Positions 48,930 to 55,368 of a stretch of 64,000 bases of DNA are shown in pieces. The stretch covers positions 1 to 64,000 of the forward strand of contig JAJDEN010000057.1 in NCBI GenBank assembly GCA_029259775.1, read 5' to 3'. Origin of the DNA: Planctomycetota bacterium. GTDB taxonomy: Bacteria > Planctomycetota > PLA2 > JAEUHO01. Below the pieces are notes generated by a model. That model searched no databases and was not told the DNA's origin. It saw only the letters and a program-made list of their open reading frames with translations. Every line of letters begins with the position of its first letter. Positions within the stretch are counted from its first letter, which is position 1. The translations under genes and the position numbers were made by a program.

Positions 48930-49686
48930 CGCAACCAAGATCGAGGGGAAGACGGTCACGCTTGAGATCTTCCGCTACCAACCCGATGACGAGACCGAGC
49001 CGCGCTACGACACGTTCGAAGTGCCGTACCGCGAGGACTGGGTCGTGCTCGATGCCATCAACTGGATCAAGGACGAGGTCGACGGATCGCTCTCGTATCG
49101 TTGGTCCTGTCGCATGGGCGTGTGCGGTTCGTGCGGGATGATGGTCAATGGCGAGCCCAAGCTCACCTGCGCTGTGTTCCTGCGCGACTACTACCCCAAG
49201 CCCATGCGCATCGAGCCGCTCGAGCACTTCCCCGTCACCCGTGACCTGGTCATCAACATGGATGACTTCATGGGAAAGATGGAGAAGCTCCAGACCTGGA
49301 TCGTGCCCAAGGAGCCGCGCACGATCGAGGAAGGCGAGTACCGGCAAACGCCGCGCCAGCTGGCTGACTACAAGCAGTACACCATGTGCATCAACTGCAT
49401 GTTGTGCTACTCAGCGTGTCCGGTGTACGGCCTCGACTCGTCGTTCCTCGGCCCGGCAGCCCTGACACTCGGACGACGCTACAGCCTCGACTCGCGAGAC
49501 GGGGCGAAGGACGAACGCGCCGAGCTCATCCAGAGCGACGAGGGCGTCTGGAGCTGTACCTTCGTGGGCGAGTGCTCGCGCGTCTGCCCCAAGAACGTGG
49601 ACCCGGCCGGCGCCATCCAAGCCGGCAAGGTCGAGGGCACGGTCGACATGATGAAGTCGATGCTCATGCCCTGGGGAAGGAAGTAG
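48919..49686 (+). CDS. frdB: Fumarate reductase iron-sulfur subunit
   Basis: The gene encodes 255 residues; the ATG at 48919 overlaps the end of frdA by 11 nt. The 2Fe-2S site is Cys64, 69, 72 and 84 ([11 protein letters not shown]...LTC). The 4Fe-4S and 3Fe-4S sites come from [12 protein letters not shown] (157, 160, 163, 167) and [12 protein letters not shown] (213, 219, 223). This is the standard FrdB/SdhB wiring carrying electrons between flavin and quinone. Its stop is 2 nt before frdC. Confidence 0.95.
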   Translation: MASSATKIEGKTVTLEIFRYQPDDETEPRYDTFEVPYREDWVVLDAINWIKDEVDGSLSYRWSCRMGVCGSCGMMVNGEPKLTCAVFLRDYYPKPMRIEPLEHFPVTRDLVINMDDFMGKMEKLQTWIVPKEPRTIEEGEYRQTPRQLADYKQYTMCINCMLCYSACPVYGLDSSFLGPAALTLGRRYSLDSRDGAKDERAELIQSDEGVWSCTFVGECSRVCPKNVDPAGAIQAGKVEGTVDMMKSMLMPWGRK

Positions 49687-49688
49687 CC

Positions 49689-50072
49689 ATGAGCAAGGAC
49701 TACATCCGCCCGATGCCGAAGCGTTGGTGGACGACACGGCCCGGCTGGGCGAAGTTCATGCTTCGTGAGTGGACGGCCCTGCCCGTTGCGATCTACTGCG
49801 GCGTGCTCATCGCGATGGCTGCGGCCGCGCGCAGTGAAGCGTCCTGGCAGGGGTTCTGCGACTGGCTCGAGACGCCGCTGAGCATGATCCTGCACGTGAT
49901 CGTGCTCGCCTTCGCGCTCCTTCACACGGTCACGTGGTTCGCTGCCGCGCCCAAGGCGATCCGCGTGTTCCGTGGGGACGAGCAAGTGCCCGAGGCGCTC
50001 GTGGCCGGCGGCCACTTCGCAGCCTGGGTCGTCGTATCCGCCGGTTTCGCCTTGCTCGTCGTGGGGCTCTGA
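49689..50072 (+). CDS. frdC: Fumarate reductase membrane anchor subunit C
   Basis: The gene encodes 127 residues with three membrane helices. The N-terminus (RPMPKRWWTTRPGWAKFMLREWTALPV) matches the FrdC pattern of a basic leader then helix, and LHTVTWFAAAPKA lies in the second helix region. With FrdD it binds menaquinol and holds FrdAB at the membrane. It is placed directly after frdB and ends TGA, 2 nt before the frdD start. Confidence 0.92.
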   Translation: MSKDYIRPMPKRWWTTRPGWAKFMLREWTALPVAIYCGVLIAMAAAARSEASWQGFCDWLETPLSMILHVIVLAFALLHTVTWFAAAPKAIRVFRGDEQVPEALVAGGHFAAWVVVSAGFALLVVGL

Positions 50073-50074
50073 TC

Positions 50075-50407
50075 ATGGCCAAGTCCAAAGAACCCCTCGT
50101 CTGGTCCCTGTTCGCGGGCGGTGGCATGGTCGCGGCGATGCTCTTCCCCATCTGCATCATCCTGACCGGCTTCCTGCTCGCGGCCGGGACGCTGAGCCGC
50201 GATCGTCTGCACGACATGGTGACGAGTCCGCTGGGCAAGCTTCTCTTGCTCGTTCTGATCGCGCTGCCGCTCGTGCATGCCATGCACCGCCTGAAGCACA
50301 CCGTGCACGACATGGGTCTGCACCTGGGGGCTCTCGGTGGGCTGATCTTCTACGGCGGCGCCGCTGGCCTGAGCGCGCTCGGGGCCTACTTCCTCTTCCT
50401 GGGCTAG
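50075..50407 (+). CDS. frdD: Fumarate reductase membrane anchor subunit D
   Basis: The gene encodes 110 residues with three membrane helices. EPLVWSLFAGGGMVAAM and HAMHRLKHTVHDMGLH are close to the FrdD pattern, where the His-rich loop helps shape the quinone site. Last gene of frdABCD; no clear terminator follows in the short convergent gap to the next gene. Confidence 0.92.
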   Translation: MAKSKEPLVWSLFAGGGMVAAMLFPICIILTGFLLAAGTLSRDRLHDMVTSPLGKLLLLVLIALPLVHAMHRLKHTVHDMGLHLGALGGLIFYGGAAGLSALGAYFLFLG

Positions 50408-50441
50408 GCCCTGCCTCCGAACGTTGCGTCGCGAACCCGGG

Positions 50442-52358
50442 CTACTTCACGCGCTCCCAACGATGGCCATCTGCGCTGAGCAGCGCGGGGCTGACGCCGC
50501 CGGGGACCCGCTCGGGATCGGCGAAGGCCGCTCGCGGATGCGGCCGGGCTTCCAAGTAGCCATGGCCGCGGTAGGCCCCCTGCTTCGTGGCCCAGACCTC
50601 ACCTCGCTGGTCGACGTAGAAGGTCCTGAAACCGTCCCGCCGGCCGCGTTGCGGGTACGCGTAAGCCCACCAGGCCTTCTCGGCGCTCGCGACGTCTAGG
50701 GCAGGGAAGCCCTTCGAGCCCTCCGTGGCGGCCGCCTTGCCGCCCTTGGCGACGACGTGTACGACGAAGCAGTAGCCGCTCTTCTCCCCCACGCCCAGGC
50801 GCAGCTTGCCGCCGCTGGGGAAGGTCATCGTGACGAGCGGCACGTCCAGGGGCTTGCTCATGCGTCCTGCCGTGAAGCCCGTCAGCTCGGCGAGCCCGCC
50901 GTACTCGCCGACGCCATCCCGATCCTGGTCGATGAGTCCGCTGGCCTGGAGCTGCGCCTGGGCTGCGACGAGATGCCGCAGCGTCGCGATGGCGACGGTC
51001 TCCTGGACCACGGCCTGCATGCGGTTGGGGCGCCTTGTCTGCAACTTACGTCCGGCGTCGTCGAGGAAGCTCCGGACGTGGTCCGCTCGGGTCAGGCCGT
51101 TCACGATGAGCTCCGCTCCGAGGCTCACACCCCCAGGTGCATAGACCGCGAGGCGCGACCCAGCTGGCGGCGCGCCCGTGCTGCCCGCCCAGGTCTCACG
51201 CAGCGGGACCTCCTCCCACGCCAGCTCGAAGGGCTTCAAGCGCGCCACGAGGCGGCGGGCCGAGAGCGGCTCGAAGGGATTGCCCGGAAAGCGCGTCAGC
51301 CAGACGGGCCTCTCGAGCAGCAGCAGGGGCTTGCCGTTCTTCTTGGAGCGCGCGCGTACGGCGTCGTCCAGCGGCGCCCAGCGATGTCCCGCCAGGGTCA
51401 GCGAGCCATCGGCGCGCACCGGCCCCTCGAAGATCCCCATGGCTTCGACGTGCACCTCGCGCAAGCCGAGCTCAGGGATGGAGATCGACACGAGGTAGCG
51501 GCGGAAGGTGCCGGGATGTCCGCTGCCCCCCTTGAGCTTCGCGATGCCCGGGATCTCCCAGCGCGGGAAGCCCATGCCGCGGGCGAGCACCAGCGGCGTC
51601 GTGCTCGCGGTGCTGTAGCCCGCGAGGAGCTTGACGGTCTCCATGCCCTCGACGCTGCCGACGTGCAGCGTGATCTCGGAGCCCTTCCCGTCCCGCAGGG
51701 CGACATCATGCGTGAGCCGACCCGTGGAGTCGTCTCGCCAGTAGCGCGTGACGCCGGCGCGCGGCGCGACGCCGAGCCCCAGCCGGTTGATGAACGCCGA
51801 CCCGACGAAGGGCGGCGTCCCGAAGTAGGTCTTGTGGTTGATGTTGCCCTGCATGCCCACGGCGAACACGTACCGATGCGCGGCCTTCGGATGCAGCTTC
51901 TTCAGCGCGTTGTTCACGAGGTGCGGCTCAGCCTCGTTGACGATCGTCTCGCCGCCGGCAATGCCGACGTAGGAGCCGACCGGGTAGGTCTTGAACTTCT
52001 TCTGGACCGCATCGCTCTCGTAGAAGGCCAGGTTGGCCTCGCGCTCCGCGGCGACGTCACCGAGTGCTTGCACCTCCGGCGGCGTCTCCCCGTCGTCGGC
52101 TTCGCCTCCGTCGCGCGCGCCCAGCACGATGGACCCGATCAGCACACCGACGAGCAGCAGTGCTGCCGCTCCGAGCACCGCGTACGGGATGCGCGGGCGG
52201 CCCTTCGTCACCTCCGCCTGGACCTCCGCGAGGTCGATCGCATCCGCGGCCATGTCGGCGCGCGCGAAGACATCCAGCGAAGCTTCGGAGAGGGCGTCCG
52301 CGATCTCCGCGTGACGTTCGTCGCTGAGCGTGCAGTCATCACAGCCGGTCGTCTTCAT
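50442..52358 (-). CDS. Membrane regulator or anti-sigma-like protein with pilin-like C-terminal domain
   Basis: The gene encodes 638 residues and its ATG overlaps the stop of an ECF sigma gene by four bases (ATGA), so the two are translated together, as sigma/anti-sigma pairs are. The cytoplasmic N-terminus (CDDCTLSDERHAEIADALSE) is short and helical; one membrane helix lies at 59-80. The large outer part has a segment of unknown fold, then a C-terminal region (TVAIATLRHLVAAQAQLQAS...DQDRDGVGEYGGLAELTG ... GFRTFYVDQRGEVWAT) with the layout of planctomycete pilin-like globular domains. It probably senses an envelope signal and controls the sigma factor; classical anti-sigma zinc motifs are absent. 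Confidence 0.68.
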   Translation of the reverse strand: MKTTGCDDCTLSDERHAEIADALSEASLDVFARADMAADAIDLAEVQAEVTKGRPRIPYAVLGAAALLLVGVLIGSIVLGARDGGEADDGETPPEVQALGDVAAEREANLAFYESDAVQKKFKTYPVGSYVGIAGGETIVNEAEPHLVNNALKKLHPKAAHRYVFAVGMQGNINHKTYFGTPPFVGSAFINRLGLGVAPRAGVTRYWRDDSTGRLTHDVALRDGKGSEITLHVGSVEGMETVKLLAGYSTASTTPLVLARGMGFPRWEIPGIAKLKGGSGHPGTFRRYLVSISIPELGLREVHVEAMGIFEGPVRADGSLTLAGHRWAPLDDAVRARSKKNGKPLLLLERPVWLTRFPGNPFEPLSARRLVARLKPFELAWEEVPLRETWAGSTGAPPAGSRLAVYAPGGVSLGAELIVNGLTRADHVRSFLDDAGRKLQTRRPNRMQAVVQETVAIATLRHLVAAQAQLQASGLIDQDRDGVGEYGGLAELTGFTAGRMSKPLDVPLVTMTFPSGGKLRLGVGEKSGYCFVVHVVAKGGKAAATEGSKGFPALDVASAEKAWWAYAYPQRGRRDGFRTFYVDQRGEVWATKQGAYRGHGYLEARPHPRAAFADPERVPGGVSPALLSADGHRWERVK

Positions 52359-52885
52359 TGTTCGTCTCCGAGCCGCGCCTCGAGCGCGGCGAGCGCCTTG
52401 CGCATGCGCCGGGACACCGTGCCGAGGCCGGTCCCGAGCACGCCCGCGATCTCGCGGTAGGCCATGCCGCACGTGAAGTGCAGCAGGACAGGTTCGCGCA
52501 GCTTCGCCGGCAGCGCCTCGATCGCGGCGCGCACCGTCCTCCGCCGTTCGACGGCGACCAACGTGTCCGCGGGCCCGGCCCCCTGATCCGGAAGCGACGG
52601 GTCGGCGCTCCCACGCGCGCGCGGCTTGCCGCCCTGCCTGGCGATGCACCGCTGCGTGATCCGGTAGACCCAATGCGAGTAGGCCTGCGCATCGCGCAGG
52701 CGCGCAAGGCCCGAAGCGACGCGCGTGAGCGCATTCGCCGTCACCGTCTCTGCGATCGCCGAGTCGCCGAAGCGCGCTCGCGCCAGGGCATGGACGAGGC
52801 TCGCCGTCTCCTGCAGCAGCTCCTCCAGGGCGGGGCGGTCACCGCGCTTGGCGCGGGTGGCGAGCTGGACGAGGTGGTGGGCCAT
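52355..52885 (-). CDS. ECF-type RNA polymerase sigma factor
   Basis: The gene encodes 176 residues. Region 2 lies at about 10-85 (LVQLATRAKRGDRPALEELLQE ... AYSHWVYRITQRCIAR) and region 4 at about 115-170 (IEALPAKLREPVLLHFTCGMAYREIAGVLGTGLGTVSRRM), the helix-turn-helix that reads the -35 box. It redirects RNA polymerase to a regulon that cannot be seen here. The stop overlaps the start of the membrane regulator gene by four bases. The start at 52885 is chosen because region 2 begins right after it; longer readings give atypical sequence. Confidence 0.88.
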   Translation of the reverse strand: MAHHLVQLATRAKRGDRPALEELLQETASLVHALARARFGDSAIAETVTANALTRVASGLARLRDAQAYSHWVYRITQRCIARQGGKPRARGSADPSLPDQGAGPADTLVAVERRRTVRAAIEALPAKLREPVLLHFTCGMAYREIAGVLGTGLGTVSRRMRKALAALEARLGDEQ

Positions 52886-52938
52886 CGGAAACAAGGATCC
52901 CCGCCGGGGGCTCGGCGTTCCGCCCTTCAGCGATTTTC

Positions 52939-53130
52939 TCAAGCACCGCGACGGTGACCGAAGCAAGGCCCCGACCACATCGCGTCTACGGCGCGGCGCT
53001 TCACAGCGACGTCGTCCGGCAGCGCGCCGAGCGTCGTGAGGAAGTCCGTGGGCGCACCGAGGAGGGCCAAGCGGCCCCCCTCCATGAGGCCCGACTTCTT
53101 GGGCAACGGTGTACCGCTGTAGCCGGCCAC
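52939..53130 (-). pseudogene. Internally deleted DUF3052-like gene remnant
   Basis: A 63-codon frame starts at GTG (53130), immediately after the TAG of the GGDEF gene. Its first 47 residues (AGYSGTPLPKKSGL ... ALLGAPTDFLTTLGALPDD) match my recollection of the N-terminus of DUF3052 proteins, normally about 130-150 residues long. The last part (VDAMWSGPCFGHRRG) resembles the family C-terminus, which normally comes some 70 residues later. This suggests an in-frame internal deletion. It is either a dead remnant or a minimal variant. Confidence 0.6.
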
Positions 53131-54036
53131 CTAGGTCGACACGCGGTTCTTGCCGGCGTTCTTCGCCCGGTAGAGCGCCGCGTCCGCGCGGGCGACCAGA
53201 TCGACTGGCAGTGTCGCGTCCTCGGGAAAGACACCGACCCCGATGCTCAGCGTGGGCTTCAGCGGGATGCCGCCCTTGATCATGTTGGCTGTCTCGACGG
53301 CCTCGCGGATGTGCTCCGCGACCTTGCACGCACGCGTCTTGTCCCGGCCCGGGAAGAACGCGCTGAACTCATCGCCACCGAAGCGGGCGGCATGACCGTA
53401 CTGCCCGAGATGGAGCGCGATGATGCGCCCGGTCTCGCCGATCACGTGCGCGCCGAAGAGGTGGCCGTGGGTGTCGTTGATCTGCTTCACCCCGTCCATA
53501 TCCATCATCAGGAGCGCCACAGGTGTCCTGTCATGGCCGGCCGTCTTGATCGCGAAGTCCAGCGCGTCGTCGAAACGGCGCTTCGACTCGAGTCCCGTGA
53601 GGGGATCGGTGCCCACAAGGGTGGCGATCTGGGCCTGGAAGTCGACGTCCATGTCGTCGGCCAACGCGAAGCGCACCACGCTCTCCCCCACTTGGATCTT
53701 GTCGCCATCCCGCAGCACATGGGGCCCATCCAGCGCCGACCCATTGACGCGCGTGCCATTGGTGCTGCCGACGTCCTCGAGCGTGAGCACGTCGCCGGCG
53801 GAGCGACGGATGGATGCGTGCTCCCACGACACGCCCAGATCCTGGAGCGTGAAACTGGCCTCGGGAGCGCGGCCGATGGTCGTCGCGTCGCCCACTTCCG
53901 CGTGGATGCCCAGGTCCTGGCCGCCTCGGATCACGGTGAGGAACGCCCGCCGGGCCGGCTCCGCACCTTGCTCCAGGTCGCTCAGCGAGACCCGGACGGT
54001 CTCGGCGTGCTTCTTGGGAGGGTTCGAATCGCTCAT
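53131..54036 (-). CDS. FHA-GGDEF protein (diguanylate cyclase)
   Basis: The gene encodes 301 residues from the ATG at 54036. Residues about 35-125 form an FHA domain with IGRAPEA, SWEHASI and GSTNGTRVNG, the phosphothreonine-binding loops. Residues about 140-301 are a GGDEF domain with TDPLTGLESKRRF, the metal-binding MMDMDGVKQIND, the exact RFGGDEF at 218-224, and SIGVGVFPED. It should make cyclic-di-GMP from GTP, with activity linked to binding of a phosphorylated partner, possibly a Hanks-type kinase substrate. The RxxD inhibitory site normally 5 residues before GGDEF is absent, so product inhibition may be lacking. Confidence 0.9.
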   Translation of the reverse strand: MSDSNPPKKHAETVRVSLSDLEQGAEPARRAFLTVIRGGQDLGIHAEVGDATTIGRAPEASFTLQDLGVSWEHASIRRSAGDVLTLEDVGSTNGTRVNGSALDGPHVLRDGDKIQVGESVVRFALADDMDVDFQAQIATLVGTDPLTGLESKRRFDDALDFAIKTAGHDRTPVALLMMDMDGVKQINDTHGHLFGAHVIGETGRIIALHLGQYGHAARFGGDEFSAFFPGRDKTRACKVAEHIREAVETANMIKGGIPLKPTLSIGVGVFPEDATLPVDLVARADAALYRAKNAGKNRVST

Positions 54037-54125
54037 GAACGGGCTGCGGGGGCGCTCCGGCCGGGGGTCGCAGGCGATGCTACGCAGGTCGCGCCGGAGA
54101 CGCAAACCGCTCGCGGCGGCCGTCG

Positions 54126-54149
54126 CGGAACCGGCGCGAGGCGGTTCCG
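54126..54149. promoter_or_regulatory. Inverted repeat between divergent GGDEF and thioredoxin-like genes
   Basis: CGGAACCG (54126-54133) pairs perfectly with CGGTTCCG (54142-54149) over an 8-nt spacer in the 237-nt divergent promoter region. Both genes start within about 130 nt of it, so it could be a shared operator. Confidence 0.35.
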
Positions 54150-54273
54150 GGTCCTGGGACGGGCCTTGGGTCCCCGGTCGGCGCCCACGGCCCGCTCCGG
54201 GCCAGCGTAGGAAAGGGATACCCGCAGCCACCCGCGCGCGCTCCTCCAGGGAGCGACAGCCTCAGGAGGCTCC

Positions 54274-55338
54274 ATGCAAGAGCGTCGACATCTTCTCGTT
54301 GGTTGCCTGATGAGCATCGCCCTGCTCGTCGGGGTGGGAGGCTCCGGTGCCGGAGGTGCGGCGGAGGCCGGCCCGGCCACGGAGGACAAGGCCGGGCGAG
54401 CGAAGGCAGGCTCCTCCAAGAAGGGCGCCGAGAAGAAGGCCACGCCGCTCTCACGCCAGGCCGAGAAAGCCGCGAGCAAGGCCGCCCAGGCACGGCTCGC
54501 GACGCGCAAGCTGCACGACCTCCCGTGGCACGGCGGCTGGAAGGCAGCCGTCACCACAAACCTTCGTGAGCCCAAGAGCGCGCGGCCGATCTTCTTCCTC
54601 CGGATTCTCGGCGATCTCGCGGGCAGCACCTGAAGCGCCGGCCACTCACTACGGTCCGTAGTGCTCAAGGACCCGAAGGTACGCGACTACTTGAAGGTCA
54701 ACTTCCGCCTCGCCTGGGTGAACCTCGAGGGTGACCCGGACGCAGGCGAGTCCAACCGTCACGGCTGCGGCGAGTCAGCGATGAAGCTCTCCCGCGGCAT
54801 CGGCAAGTCCAACGTGCAGATGCTGGTCCTCACTCCCGAGGGGCGCGTCCTCCACGCGGTCTCCGGCTACATCGGCATCAAGGACCTGCGCTGGGAGCTC
54901 GAGCAGGCCTTGCTCACGAACAAGCTCGCCAGCAAGGCGCGGGCAGGCGGCAAGACCGTGGTGGCCTCGCGCCAGAACGCCATCCAGCGCGCCATGCAGC
55001 GCCGCCCCGCGAAAGAGCGGAGCACGTTCCTCGGTGCGTCCCACAAGCGTGCGAGCAAGCTGCTCCAGCCGTTCACGAACCGCGCCGTCCAGGGCGACCG
55101 CTCGTTCGTGCGGGAGCACCCGCTCATGCCGATCGGGCTGTTCCAGACGCGCATGCTCACCGGCGGCGGTACGAACTTCTTCGGCTACGAGACGGGCACC
55201 GGCAACGACAAGCGCCGCCTGAGCCCGCAAGCGCGCAAGAAGCTCGAAGAGGCGCTCGGACGCAAGCTGAGCCACGCCGACGACCGGATCACGAAGCGCC
55301 GGCGCGCGCTCCGGGGCGAGCGGGACGACGCGAAGTAG
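54274..55338 (+). CDS. Exported thioredoxin-like protein with in-frame TGA (candidate selenoprotein)
   Basis: CAGGAGG precedes the ATG at 54274, and a signal peptide ends near residue 32. Codon 120 (54631-54633) is TGA; the frame continues without shift for 234 further codons to a TAG. Before it, RPIFFLRILGDLAGST looks like strand beta1 of a thioredoxin fold; after it, a helix and VVLKDPKVRDYL, the strand FRLAWVNLE, and VQMLVLTPEGRVLHAVSGYI continue the fold. The TGA takes the place of the first Cys of a CxxC motif. Cys165 is the only cysteine after it. A perfect hairpin follows at 54647-54663. Read through, the product is 354 residues with selenocysteine at 120; otherwise it is a nonsense-broken gene. 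Confidence 0.75.
54647..54663 (+). promoter_or_regulatory. SECIS-like hairpin after in-frame TGA
   Basis: CACTACG-GTC-CGTAGTG is a perfect 7-bp stem with a GUC loop (or 6 bp with GGUCC). The loop begins 19-20 nt after the TGA. Bacterial SECIS elements lie just downstream of the UGA with a G at the start of the apical loop; the E. coli fdhF element has GGUC there at a similar distance. The codons spanning it include TCA, CTA and GTA, A-ending codons that are rare in the surrounding genes, as expected if RNA shape is selected. There is no U-tract, so it is not a normal terminator. Confidence 0.6.
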
Positions 55339-55368
55339 GCCTGCAGCAGGAGGCCGCCACCCGGAGGC

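Noticed and set aside
54647..54663. Reading the hairpin after TGA as an intrinsic terminator of a short gene
   Set aside because: No U-tract, and the same frame continues through a thioredoxin-like fold to a later stop.
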